A DNA stretch of 37,741 nucleotides, from assembly GCA_944322575.1 (NCBI GenBank), contig CALUPK010000078.1:1-37741 (forward strand), given 5' to 3'. Each line of letters starts with the position of its first letter. Position 1 is the stretch's first letter. This stretch comes from an uncultured Bacteroidales bacterium. GTDB taxonomy: Bacteria > Bacteroidota > Bacteroidia > Bacteroidales > UBA932. Both the position numbers and the translations under genes were made by a program. The notes under the pieces were generated by a model. The model did no database searches. It saw nothing but the letters and a program-made list of their open reading frames with translations, and was not told the origin of the DNA. Of the stretch, positions 7,046 through 15,490 are shown one piece after another.

Positions 7046-7129
7046 TTTTACTCCATAGACAAGTTCGGAAAGGACTTGTTCAGATATTGCTATTACGGCT
7101 TTCCGCGAGGTGAGTATGTGTTTATCTAA
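7046..7129 (+). pseudogene. Possible C-terminal coding relic, family unknown
   Basis: Just after an in-frame TGA (7043-7045), this frame reads FYSIDKFGKDLFRYCYYGF followed by PRGEYVFI and a TAA (7127-7129). The aromatic, protein-like composition suggests the tail of a lost gene, but I cannot name a family. It fills the gap between the toxin gene and the ATP-grasp gene, which otherwise carries no signal. It may be chance. Confidence 0.25.
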
Positions 7130-7151
7130 TAAAAAAAAAGTAGAACACTTT

Positions 7152-8183
7152 ATGAAAATAGCCATACATCATTCCCCAGGATCTTTTTCTGACAGGTGGA
7201 TTGAATATTGTAAAGCGAGAGCCATTCCATATAAAATAGTTAATGCTTATCGTTCCGATATAGTGCAGCAAGTCGAAGACTGCGATGCTTTCATGTGGCA
7301 TCATCATCACGGAAATTACAAAGACACATTGTTTGCCAAGCAGCTCTTATATTCATTACAGACTGCAGGGAAGAAAGTATTTCCTGATTTCAATACTGGA
7401 TGGCATTTCGATGATAAGGTAGGGCAAAAATATTTATTGGAGGCCATAGGAGCTCCACTGGTCCCGTCTTATGTATTTTATACAAAAAAAGAGGCTCTTG
7501 ACTGGATAGAGAAAACGACCTTTCCGAAAGTATTCAAATTGCGCGGAGGAGCGGGGGCTTCCAATGTGAAGCTTGTGAGAACGAAAAACGATGCGCGGAA
7601 ATTTGTCAATAGAGCCTTCGGAAAAGGCTTTCCCCAATTCGGAAAGATGACATATCTAAGAGAGAGATATAAAAAGTGGCGAAACGGCAAGGATTCATTC
7701 ATAGGAGTATGCAAAGGGTTTTATAGGTTGATTGTCCCAACTGAATTTTCAAAAATGCACAGCAGGGAAAAAGGATATGCATATTTTCAGGATTTTGTAC
7801 CGGATAATGAGACGGATTTTAGGGTAAAGGTGTTACATGGAAGATGTTGGGGTTTTCAAAGAAAAGTCCGCAAAGGAGATTTCAGAGCTTCCGGTAGTGG
7901 GGATTTGATTTTTGACAATTCACAACTTCCTATAGAAATGGTAAAAATAGCGTTGACCACAGCGCAAAAGCTCTCATTGCAATCTGTAGCTTTTGATTTT
8001 ATAATAGATAAAGCAAACCATAAGTTTCTTATAGTGGAGATGAGTTATGGTTTTGGGTTTGATAAAGGAGAAACCGAACATGGTTATTGGGATACAAGCT
8101 TGAACTTTCATACTGAAAAGTTTAATCCTTTTGGATGGATGGTGGATGATGTTATAAATGATGATTTATATGTTCGTCTATAG
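7152..8183 (+). CDS. RimK/glutathione-synthase-like ATP-grasp ligase
   Basis: This protein has 343 residues from the ATG at 7152 (MKIAIHHSPGSFSDRW). A GTG at 7110 in the same frame would add a Lys-rich stretch and is less likely. An N-terminal pre-ATP-grasp domain (FMWHHHHGNYKD, FPDFNTGWHFDDKV) is followed by ATP-grasp motifs: FPKVFKLRGGAGASNVKL (nucleotide-binding lysine and flexible loop), YFQDFVPDNETDFRVKVL, RKGDFRASGSG and AFDFIIDKANHKFLIVEMS (the metal-binding D...E). Such enzymes join a carboxylate to an amine via an acyl phosphate. In a polysaccharide locus it may attach an amino acid or amine to a uronic acid; GalNAcA is predicted to be available. The substrate is inferred only. Confidence 0.78.
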   Translation: MKIAIHHSPGSFSDRWIEYCKARAIPYKIVNAYRSDIVQQVEDCDAFMWHHHHGNYKDTLFAKQLLYSLQTAGKKVFPDFNTGWHFDDKVGQKYLLEAIGAPLVPSYVFYTKKEALDWIEKTTFPKVFKLRGGAGASNVKLVRTKNDARKFVNRAFGKGFPQFGKMTYLRERYKKWRNGKDSFIGVCKGFYRLIVPTEFSKMHSREKGYAYFQDFVPDNETDFRVKVLHGRCWGFQRKVRKGDFRASGSGDLIFDNSQLPIEMVKIALTTAQKLSLQSVAFDFIIDKANHKFLIVEMSYGFGFDKGETEHGYWDTSLNFHTEKFNPFGWMVDDVINDDLYVRL

Positions 8184-8197
8184 AAAAGGATAAATGC

Positions 8198-8278
8198 ATG
8201 TTTGTATGCATTGCCGTTTTGTGGCATGTTCATGGTTCTACACATGAAATTTGGGGTTGTATTTTTAATTATTTGTAG
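8198..8278 (+). pseudogene. Possible membrane acyltransferase remnant
   Basis: Between the ATP-grasp and pyruvyl transferase genes a short frame reads MFVCIAVLWHVHGSTHEIWG followed by CIFNYL and a stop at 8276-8278. The hydrophobic strand, the H-x-H and the style resemble the N-terminal helix of acyltransferase family 3 proteins (I--V--GH). The frame is open upstream into the end of the ATP-grasp gene. It is too short to be convincing and may be chance. Nothing else is visible in this 157-bp gap. Confidence 0.25.
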
Positions 8279-8340
8279 ACTTTATAAGGGTAAAATGCCG
8301 TATTGAGGAAATATAATGGTGTACAATAAAATCAAGCAGG

Positions 8341-9396
8341 ATGAAGATTAACTTATTGACGATGCATTATTCACTTAGTTGCGGGGCTGTTATGCAAACA
8401 TACGCGACTTGTGTTATTTTGAAAAAACTTGGCTGTGATGTTACAATAATTAATTTTAAGAATCCGATAGAATTAAAAAGGAAAAAAAGCATTAAATTTT
8501 GGTTAGTCCATGGTGTTACAAAAATTAAATTTGACATGTTCAGAAAAAGATATTTTCCTGAACGAACTCGTGAAATATTCAGAATAAATTATAATGATTT
8601 ACCTATAGCTGATATTTATATTTCAGGCAGCGATCAAATATGGAATCCGAAATTATTGGAGGAAAGAATATATGCATATATGTTTGATTTTTTACCAGAT
8701 AGTGTAAAAAGGATATCTTTTGCATCGAGTTTTGGAGTGAATTCATGGCGTGATTATTCAGAATACACATCTAAGGTCAAAAATCTTTTGAGTAAATTCG
8801 ATTCGCTTTCTGTGAGGGAAGACAGCGGAGTGAAAATTTGCAATGAGGTATTCGGATTAAATACAACGCAGATATTAGATCCTACTTTGGTGTTAGATGA
8901 TTATTCCAATTTAGTAGGGAATATAAAAGAATTAAATCAGATAGTATGTTTCAAGTTGGTATATGATGAGGATTTTTTGGATACAGTATCGCTATTGAAA
9001 AAAGAAATAAATTTGAAAACTACCTTGTTGTACGCCAGTTATCCACATAAGAATTTTGACAGGAATGTTATGTTCTGTTCTCCGGTAAAGTGGTTAAAGA
9101 CGATAGCGTCTGCAAGATATGTGGTTACAGATTCGTTTCATGGCTTGGCCTTTTCATTGTTGTTTAAGAGAAATTTTATTGTTTTGGGAGGATTGAAGGA
9201 TAGAAATACTAGGTTGCTGTCTTTGTTAAGATTGGTAGGCCTAGAGGACAGATATGTTCAAGATTTTGCTGATTTTATTAAAAGGAAAGACGATCTGTTG
9301 CATAAAAAAATAGATTATGAAAAAGTAGATAGAGTCCTTTCAAAGGAAAGGGAAAAAACATACGCTTATCTAAGGGATGCGTTGTTTTCAAAATGA
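8341..9396 (+). CDS. Polysaccharide pyruvyl transferase family protein
   Basis: This 351-residue protein shows the hallmarks of the PS_pyruv_trans family (CsaB/WcaK/PssM): LSCGAVMQTYATCVILKKLG near the start, DIYISGSDQIWNPKL (about 97-111), SFASSFG, the acidic SVREDSGVKIC, ILDPTLVL, and near residue 265 VVTDSFHGLAFSLLF with the conserved D-SFHG. The family adds pyruvate ketals from phosphoenolpyruvate to sugars, giving a negative charge. Some relatives of this subgroup sit in capsule loci with unproven activity. It starts the strongly A+T-rich core of the locus and is followed 9 bp later by the flippase gene. A pyruvylated polymer with an amino sugar would be zwitterionic. Confidence 0.85.
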   Translation: MKINLLTMHYSLSCGAVMQTYATCVILKKLGCDVTIINFKNPIELKRKKSIKFWLVHGVTKIKFDMFRKRYFPERTREIFRINYNDLPIADIYISGSDQIWNPKLLEERIYAYMFDFLPDSVKRISFASSFGVNSWRDYSEYTSKVKNLLSKFDSLSVREDSGVKICNEVFGLNTTQILDPTLVLDDYSNLVGNIKELNQIVCFKLVYDEDFLDTVSLLKKEINLKTTLLYASYPHKNFDRNVMFCSPVKWLKTIASARYVVTDSFHGLAFSLLFKRNFIVLGGLKDRNTRLLSLLRLVGLEDRYVQDFADFIKRKDDLLHKKIDYEKVDRVLSKEREKTYAYLRDALFSK

Positions 9397-9405
9397 CTTG
9401 TAATA

Positions 9406-10926
9406 ATGATGCAAGATTATAGCAACGCAAATAAGCGAGTTGTAAAGAATACGATTTTGCTTTATTTAAGGATGATAGTTTCGACTATCGTTTCCCTATA
9501 TACTGCGCGTATTGTTTTAGGAGCGTTGGGCGCGGAGGATTACGGTATATATAATGTTGTAGCTGGATTTGTTACACTACTGGCTTTTGTAAATGGATCT
9601 ATGGTTTCGGCAACGAGAAGATACATGACGATAGCCATAGCAAATAATGATCTTGAAAACAGAAAATTGACTTTTAGCACCAGTTTTTACGTTCATTTAG
9701 GTATAGCCATCTTGGTTACTATCCTGGCTTCAACAGTCGGGTATTATTTCTTAGAATATGAAATGAACATTCCAATAGAAAGAAAAGGTGCGGCGAATTG
9801 GGTTTTTGTTACCTCCATGTTGAGCGTATTGGCATTATGCGTGACCGTTCCGCATAATGCTTTGGTTGTGGCATACGAAAAGATGGGAACATTCGCATTT
9901 TTATCCATAGTGGAAGTCTTTCTAAAATTGTTAATAGCAGTGCTGATTGCGAAAACGCATATAGACAAATTAATTCTTTATTCTATGCTGCTATGTGCTG
10001 TTTCAGTCTTGGTTAGATTACTGTATGTTATATATTGCCACATTAAGTTCGAGGATGTTTCTTATGTCTTTTTCAAGGATAATGTAAGATTAGTCAAAAA
10101 AATGCTTTCATTTGCAGGCTGGAACGTCTTTTCATCGGCATCAATTGCAGCCTACAATCAAGGTGTTAATTTATTGTTGAATATATTTTTCACTCCAGTA
10201 GTGAATGCAGCAAGAGGCATTGCCATGCAGGTGCAAGGCGCAATAAGTTTATTGGCAATTAATTTTCAGCAAGCAGTAAATCCTCAAATAACAAAAAGTT
10301 ACGCTATTTCTGATTTCCATAGGACTCAAAAATTAGTTTTTATAAGTATTAAAGGATCGTATCTTTTAATATTTCTGATTTTATGCCCTATAATTATTGA
10401 AACATCTTCAATATTGGATTTTTGGTTAGGCGATGTCCCAGAGTACACTGTGGCTTTTGTCAGATATACATTATGCATAGTTCTGCTTGACACCGTTACA
10501 AATCCGTTAACGACGGCAGTGCTTGCAAAAGGTGAAATACGAAAATATCAGTTAATGACAGGGATAATACAGCTGATGGTCGTGCCGATATCCTATATTG
10601 TATTGAAATTTTGTGCACCTCCAACAAGTGTTTATATCGTGAATTTAGTAATAGTGATTGCATTGGGATATTATAAAATTTATAAAACATTTTCTTTGCT
10701 GCATTTTGACAAATCGGCATTTATAAAAATTGTATTGATGCCAATCAGTATGGTTACTGTTGTTACCGTTGTGGCTTATGCTTGTGCTTCGTCTTTTATT
10801 TCTGCAAATCCGATATGGAATATGATAGTCATTGCTGTCTGTTCAATACTTGCTATTGTCTGTTTTGGGTTTTCGGCAAATGAAAGAAAGTACTTGTTAA
10901 AATTAATTTTAAAGAAGGTAAAATGA
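9406..10926 (+). CDS. wzx: Wzx-type oligosaccharide flippase (MATE/MVF superfamily)
   Basis: This 506-residue integral membrane protein has about 12-14 hydrophobic segments. The N-terminus (VKNTILLYLRMIVSTIVSLY followed by TARIVLGALGAEDYGIYNVV) is the classic first-helix and loop signature of Bacteroides Wzx proteins. It moves undecaprenyl-PP-linked repeat units across the inner membrane. ATG-ATG occurs at the start (9406 and 9409) and either could be used. Its end overlaps the next glycosyltransferase gene by 4 bp (ATGA), so the two are translationally coupled. Confidence 0.92.
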   Translation: MMQDYSNANKRVVKNTILLYLRMIVSTIVSLYTARIVLGALGAEDYGIYNVVAGFVTLLAFVNGSMVSATRRYMTIAIANNDLENRKLTFSTSFYVHLGIAILVTILASTVGYYFLEYEMNIPIERKGAANWVFVTSMLSVLALCVTVPHNALVVAYEKMGTFAFLSIVEVFLKLLIAVLIAKTHIDKLILYSMLLCAVSVLVRLLYVIYCHIKFEDVSYVFFKDNVRLVKKMLSFAGWNVFSSASIAAYNQGVNLLLNIFFTPVVNAARGIAMQVQGAISLLAINFQQAVNPQITKSYAISDFHRTQKLVFISIKGSYLLIFLILCPIIIETSSILDFWLGDVPEYTVAFVRYTLCIVLLDTVTNPLTTAVLAKGEIRKYQLMTGIIQLMVVPISYIVLKFCAPPTSVYIVNLVIVIALGYYKIYKTFSLLHFDKSAFIKIVLMPISMVTVVTVVAYACASSFISANPIWNMIVIAVCSILAIVCFGFSANERKYLLKLILKKVK

Positions 10927-11909
10927 AACCAAGAATTTGTGTGACAACATATGTATATGGTGATAGATATCAATTGTATATACCTATTGCTGTTTGGTCA
11001 ATAAAAAAGATGTATCCCGAATATGATGTCATGATTTTTTTGCATGGTAAGTTGAATATAGAGTTAAAAGAAATTCTAATCAAGTTAGACTTATATGAAA
11101 AAATCAAAATATTAGAAAATGTGTTTAGCGATTGCCCCAATATGAGTCCTTACAAGGCACAGGCTCTTAGATGGGTGTTGTGGGATGATTCGTTTACATC
11201 ATACGACTATATTTATTTTATAGATATAGATATGTTTTATATCAAAGAGCCGGTACCACTACACGAGCAGCATGAATTTCATATGAAGAGAACAGGTTTA
11301 CCGTTTGATAATATGCGGAGGATAGTAGTTGTTAGGGAATTTTCATTGAAACGACAAATATTAAGACTTGCAGTACTTATAAAGAGGCATAAAATTAAAT
11401 ATATAGTACGGTATTTTATTAATTTCAGAAAAGATATATATAAATTATCGGGATTACATTTTGTGAAAGTTAAGGAGTATTATCAAGTTTTTACAAAAAA
11501 TAAAATATTATACTATCGCAATCTTATTTATGATGGTTCATATGTGAAATTCGGAGAAAATGACGAGGCGTATTTGTATTATATTATGAAAGATTTGAAC
11601 TTTGATGTTGATAGGCTGGCAGCTCAAAATTTCAAAAATCCATACGAACACACTGATTTTCGAAATTATACCAAAGATTTGTTTAGGCCTACTCATGGAA
11701 TACATATGGGCGATTATAGGGATGGGTATTCTATGGATAGGATTAAATTAATTCTCAAAACTCCTGCACAACAGTACTACAAGAACTATATCGAAAGTGT
11801 CTTGTTAGAAGATAAAGAATTTGTAAATTTTTTAAACGTATTGCCAAAATACATTAATAAATATTTTCAAAGGTATTTTCAATTAAGTGGCATAATGACT
11901 TTTAAGTAA
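10923..11909 (+). CDS. Glycosyltransferase with DxD motif (GT8-like layout)
   Basis: This 328-residue protein has an N-terminal VTTYVYGDRYQLYIPIAVWS and the central YDYIYFIDIDMFYIKEP, where DIDMF is a DxD-type metal and nucleotide-sugar site. This layout resembles GT-A fold GT8-like transferases. HGIHMGDYRDGYS near residue 260 could supply the second metal ligand. The acceptor and donor are unknown. It overlaps wzx by 4 bp and is followed 2 bp later by wzy, so it belongs to the polymer assembly operon. Codon use is very A+T-rich. No transmembrane segments are evident; it is probably cytosolic or peripheral. Confidence 0.8.
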   Translation: MKPRICVTTYVYGDRYQLYIPIAVWSIKKMYPEYDVMIFLHGKLNIELKEILIKLDLYEKIKILENVFSDCPNMSPYKAQALRWVLWDDSFTSYDYIYFIDIDMFYIKEPVPLHEQHEFHMKRTGLPFDNMRRIVVVREFSLKRQILRLAVLIKRHKIKYIVRYFINFRKDIYKLSGLHFVKVKEYYQVFTKNKILYYRNLIYDGSYVKFGENDEAYLYYIMKDLNFDVDRLAAQNFKNPYEHTDFRNYTKDLFRPTHGIHMGDYRDGYSMDRIKLILKTPAQQYYKNYIESVLLEDKEFVNFLNVLPKYINKYFQRYFQLSGIMTFK

Positions 11910-11911
11910 TT

Positions 11912-13045
11912 ATGAACGATTCTGGATTGTTGTATATTGCGTTAATGTCATACATATTATACAGCTTGCAAGGCATAGTATACACCTCAGGTTCTATCCT
12001 CTCGCAGTTGCTGTTATTTGTATGCCTATTGATAGGGGTGTATTGTTGGGTAAGGTCATTAGCTGTATATTCTAAAACTACATTGTTTGTTTCCTTTTTT
12101 ATAGTTTTAAATGTTATAGGTTATATTTTGTACGATGGTTTATATGAATCATTGGCTTTTGGTCACTTAAAAGGGATATTGTCTTGCTTTTTACCATTTT
12201 TTATTGGATTCCATTATACTTCTGAAAACAAAATCGATGATAACGTTTTTAGATACTTATTTTATATATTGCTAATTATTAGTGTGTTAAATTTTTATCG
12301 ATTGGAGGCAATGCTATTGTTAGATAGTAATTCAGAAAATGTTGTGAATAATATTTCTTACTCATTTGTCAGATTAATTCCTTTGATGTTTTTTCTTCCG
12401 AATAAGAATCTTTTAAGAATGTTATCTGTTTTACTAGTTTCTTTGTTTATTATAGCTGGAACAAAAAGAGGGGCTATTGTTACTGGTTTTATAGGAATTG
12501 TTATGTATCTATTATATTTAATTAAAGAAGATAAGTCTGGTAAAAAAGGTTTGAAGAATTTCATAATTTTCGGTTTTGTAATTTTCCTTGTTATTTTTCT
12601 GATTCATAATGTGGAGAATAATGAATTTTTACTGAGCCGATTTAATAGCGGACGACTAAGCGGAAGGGAGGAAATATATCCAATGATATTTAATTATTGG
12701 TATTTTACAGATAACATATTTAATTTACTATTTGGTTTTGGATTTATTGCTTCTATGGATATTACAAGAAGCTTCTTGGCTCATAATGATTGGCTGGAAG
12801 TATTGTCAAATTTTGGGATTTTGGGCGTGTTTGTTTATGGTGCATTGATATGTTCAATGTATCTAAGTATAAAAAATATCCCCTATAAAAGAGAATTGTA
12901 TGCATCAAGGACAATAATTTTATTATGGATGGCAACAACAATATTTTCTACTTGGTATAATTCCATAGATGTATTTCCACCTATGTTTTTAATGGGGCAT
13001 TTAGTGGCTTTTGCCAGTTATAATCATCAAGTTGTTAAAAAATAA
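11912..13045 (+). CDS. wzy: Wzy-type O-antigen/capsule polymerase
   Basis: This 377-residue, very hydrophobic protein has about ten transmembrane stretches and a long extracytoplasmic loop near residues 228-265 (NRFNSGRLSGREEIYP-like region). RLSGR--IY and FLAHNDWLEVLSNFGILGV are typical signatures of Wzy/WaaL-like polymerases. It would link flipped repeat units at the periplasmic face. Sequence conservation in this class is poor, so identification relies on topology, these loop motifs and the wzx-GT-wzy gene order. It is among the most A+T-rich genes of the window. Confidence 0.88.
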   Translation: MNDSGLLYIALMSYILYSLQGIVYTSGSILSQLLLFVCLLIGVYCWVRSLAVYSKTTLFVSFFIVLNVIGYILYDGLYESLAFGHLKGILSCFLPFFIGFHYTSENKIDDNVFRYLFYILLIISVLNFYRLEAMLLLDSNSENVVNNISYSFVRLIPLMFFLPNKNLLRMLSVLLVSLFIIAGTKRGAIVTGFIGIVMYLLYLIKEDKSGKKGLKNFIIFGFVIFLVIFLIHNVENNEFLLSRFNSGRLSGREEIYPMIFNYWYFTDNIFNLLFGFGFIASMDITRSFLAHNDWLEVLSNFGILGVFVYGALICSMYLSIKNIPYKRELYASRTIILLWMATTIFSTWYNSIDVFPPMFLMGHLVAFASYNHQVVKK

Positions 13046-13067
13046 ACCATCCAAATTTGTGATTTTT

Positions 13068-14162
13068 ATGAAGGTTTTATTTCTTTCCCCGAACCTCGGC
13101 AGAGAGGGAGGTGGTGCCGAAAGGCAGATTGTTACCGTAGGCTGTCTTCTGAAAGATGCGGGATTCGATGTTGAATACTTGTACTATGCAGACGGGGATT
13201 TTTATGCGCCAATTCTTGAGGAGAAGCAGATTCCGATAAAGTGCAAGTTGTTGCCTAATTATTTGAAACGGATGTTCTATGTGAGGAAGTTCATACGTAA
13301 GGGAAATTACGATGCGGTAATATCCTTTTTGGAAACTCCTAATTTCCTTAACAATTTTGCTGCAGTCGGTGGGAAAAGTTGGAAAGTTATTACAGGTGAA
13401 CGGAGTGCTCAGAAGCGGACATTTCTGTCCAGAAAAGGAAAGATATTTTGCTGGTTTCAGCGATATGCTGATTATATAGTCTGCAATTCCGATAATGCAA
13501 AGAAATTATGGATAACGTATTATCCGCAGTACGAAAATAAGCTTGTGACAATCTACAACAATGTTACCCTGCGGTCTGTATCGTCATCATATATACCTAA
13601 AAGAGATGGGCGTGTTCATATTGTGGTTGCTGCATCCTACCAAAATGTAAAGAATGCCATTGGGCTTGTCAATGCATTGGCATTGTTAAATGAACAGGAA
13701 CGGGGAAAGATCCATGTCGATTGGTATGGAAAAAAAGTTATCGCGACAACAGGAACGAAGGAATACGATGACGCTTGCAATGCTATAGAAAAAAACGGAT
13801 TGCAGGATGTGATTACATTGCACGAAGGAACTACAGAAATACATGACAGAATGAATGAGGCTGATGCTGTAGGGTTGTTCAGCAAATATGAAGGACTTCC
13901 CAATGCTATATGCGAAGGAATGATGTTGGGGAAGCCCATAGTTATGACACGAGTCTCCGATTACGCGACTTTGGTCGATGACTCTAACGGATTCCTATGT
14001 GATTGGGATAGTTCTGAAACAATCAAGAATGCATTGTTAAGATTGATCAATTTGCGTAAAGATGAGTTATTGGAAAAAGGGAAAAATTCAAAAATAAGAG
14101 CAGAAAGATTATTCTCGCAGGAAAGAATAATCAAACAATGGACGGATTTTATCAAGAAATGA
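13068..14162 (+). CDS. GT4-family glycosyltransferase
   Basis: This protein has 364 residues from the ATG at 13068 (MKVLFLSPNLGREGGGAERQ). An upstream in-frame TTG at 13011 lies inside wzy and is unlikely. The GT-B fold is shown by the glycine-rich GGGAERQIV donor-loop, ISFLETPNFLNNF, the mid-protein ITGERSAQK, and the C-terminal EADAVGLFSKYEGLPNAICEG, the E-x7-E element of GT4 retaining transferases (E--GLPN-I-EGM). It would add one sugar of the repeat unit from a nucleotide-sugar donor at the cytosolic membrane face. It overlaps the next gene by 4 bp (ATGA at 14159). Confidence 0.9.
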   Translation: MKVLFLSPNLGREGGGAERQIVTVGCLLKDAGFDVEYLYYADGDFYAPILEEKQIPIKCKLLPNYLKRMFYVRKFIRKGNYDAVISFLETPNFLNNFAAVGGKSWKVITGERSAQKRTFLSRKGKIFCWFQRYADYIVCNSDNAKKLWITYYPQYENKLVTIYNNVTLRSVSSSYIPKRDGRVHIVVAASYQNVKNAIGLVNALALLNEQERGKIHVDWYGKKVIATTGTKEYDDACNAIEKNGLQDVITLHEGTTEIHDRMNEADAVGLFSKYEGLPNAICEGMMLGKPIVMTRVSDYATLVDDSNGFLCDWDSSETIKNALLRLINLRKDELLEKGKNSKIRAERLFSQERIIKQWTDFIKK

Positions 14163-14680
14163 GATACTTTTGGCTATTTTTATACATTCTTTTTCTGAAG
14201 CATCTGCCGGCAACTGATAATGGTTATCCGGTTTCAATGATTATAAAAAAGATGCGTTCGTCTGTCGGAAAGCATCTTTTCGACAGGTGCGGTACGAATA
14301 TAAATATAGAAAAAGGAGCAGATTTCGGCAGTGGCAAAGGGATATCAATAGGAGACAATTCTGGATTGGGAATCAATTGCAAGGTAAGAGGACCTCTTGA
14401 AATCGGGGCCAATGTAATGATGGGACCGGATGTTGTAATAATGACCAATTCTCATAATTTCGACAGAACCGATATTCCAATGAATCTTCAAGGAAGTGCT
14501 CCTCCTAAAAAAGTTACTATTGGTAATGATGTCTGGATAGGAACCAAAGTTATAATATTACCAGGCGTAACTATAGGAAATGGTGCGATATTAGGTGCCG
14601 GAGCGGTAGTGACTAAGGATGTTCCGGATATGGCTATTGTAGGGGGAGTTCCAGCAAAATTAATTAGGAGTAGAAAATAA
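14159..14680 (+). CDS. Maltose/galactoside-type hexapeptide O-acetyltransferase
   Basis: This protein has 173 residues from the ATG at 14159, which gives an ATGA overlap with the preceding glycosyltransferase; an ATG at 14138 in the same frame would overlap it by 25 bp. A short hydrophobic N-terminus (FWLFLYILFLKHL) precedes the left-handed beta-helix: NIEKGADFGSGKGISIGDNS, LGINCKVRGPLEIGANVMMG, the catalytic-type histidine in MTNSHNF, VTIGNDVWIGTKVIILPGVT and GGVPAKLIRSRK. This matches the WbbJ/LacA/Maa acetyltransferase layout using acetyl-CoA. It is a second acetyltransferase in the locus, so at least two sites may be O- or N-acetylated. The amino sugar made by the aminotransferase at 19.5 kb is one candidate substrate. 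Confidence 0.87.
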   Translation: MRYFWLFLYILFLKHLPATDNGYPVSMIIKKMRSSVGKHLFDRCGTNINIEKGADFGSGKGISIGDNSGLGINCKVRGPLEIGANVMMGPDVVIMTNSHNFDRTDIPMNLQGSAPPKKVTIGNDVWIGTKVIILPGVTIGNGAILGAGAVVTKDVPDMAIVGGVPAKLIRSRK

Positions 14681-14686
14681 AAAGTT

Positions 14687-15490
14687 ATGGACTATTCGAA
14701 TTGGACAGTGTATAAGCGTGGAGTCATTTCCAAACGGTCTCCTCACGTGGATTTAGGAGAAGTACGAGCAAGGGAATTGTTTGCGCATTTTCCAAGTGGA
14801 GCTTATATCCGTTATATTTCGGATTTTGACAAAGCAAAAGATGACATATTCTATTATGTCATAAAGGACGGGGAATTCTCGATGGAAACCATTCCCTCAA
14901 AAACGCGCAATATGGTTAGGCGTTGTATGAAAGGTCTTTCCATTAAGCGTGTTGATGTTCAGGAGATTATTAATAAGGGAGGGTATGATGTCGAGTTGTC
15001 TGAGCATAGAAGATTCGAGCGTAAAGGCTTTGCTTCAAAGGTGAGGAACAAAGAGCAATGGGAGAAAGGCATGAAAGACGCGCAGGCGAACGGACAGGAA
15101 TTTTGGGGTGCATTTTGCGATGGCATTGTTGCCGCGTATGCAGTTACACGTGTCAAAGACGGCATGGTTGATCTGGTCACTTGGAAATGCGACTATGAGA
15201 GATTTAATAATATGTATCCGTCTTACGGCCTTGTGTACGTAATGACAGAATACTATTTGAAGCAGCCCGGGATAAGGTATGTGAATGACGGGAACAAATC
15301 ATTTACAGAACACTCTGAGGTTCAAGAAATGTTAATCAGCAAGTTCGGGTATAGAAAGGCATATTCCAATTTGCATGTGATTTTTAAATGGTGGCTTAAA
15401 ATAATAATTGTTTTATTATCACCGTTTGAAAAATATATCAAGAATAATGTTTTGTTGTCCTTTATAAGAATGTATAAGTGGTCGGTATGA
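14687..15490 (+). CDS. FemAB/GNAT-fold acyltransferase-like protein
   Basis: This 267-residue protein has no firm family match by eye. The layout suits the FemAB/GNAT superfamily: KTRNMVRRCMKGLSIKR (R-x-R-x-x-KK-like basic helix), EHRRFERKGFASK, EFWGAFCDGIVAAYAVTR (the beta-hairpin found in GNATs), GLVYVMTEYYLKQPGIRYVN (helix A region) and VQEMLISKFGYRKAYSNLHV (the closing K-x-x-G-F/Y motif). FemAB enzymes transfer amino acids from charged tRNA, and GNATs transfer acyl groups. Beside two ATP-grasp ligases it may take part in aminoacyl decoration of the glycan. A hydrophobic segment lies near the C-terminus (LKIIIVLLSPF). The 3' end overlaps the next gene by 4 bp. Confidence 0.55.
   Translation: MDYSNWTVYKRGVISKRSPHVDLGEVRARELFAHFPSGAYIRYISDFDKAKDDIFYYVIKDGEFSMETIPSKTRNMVRRCMKGLSIKRVDVQEIINKGGYDVELSEHRRFERKGFASKVRNKEQWEKGMKDAQANGQEFWGAFCDGIVAAYAVTRVKDGMVDLVTWKCDYERFNNMYPSYGLVYVMTEYYLKQPGIRYVNDGNKSFTEHSEVQEMLISKFGYRKAYSNLHVIFKWWLKIIIVLLSPFEKYIKNNVLLSFIRMYKWSV

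Noticed and set aside
7110-7151. GTG start extending the ATP-grasp protein by 14 residues
   Set aside because: The extension is a poly-Lys stretch from an A-run and overlaps a possible relic frame; MKIAIHHS at 7152 is a natural beta-strand start.
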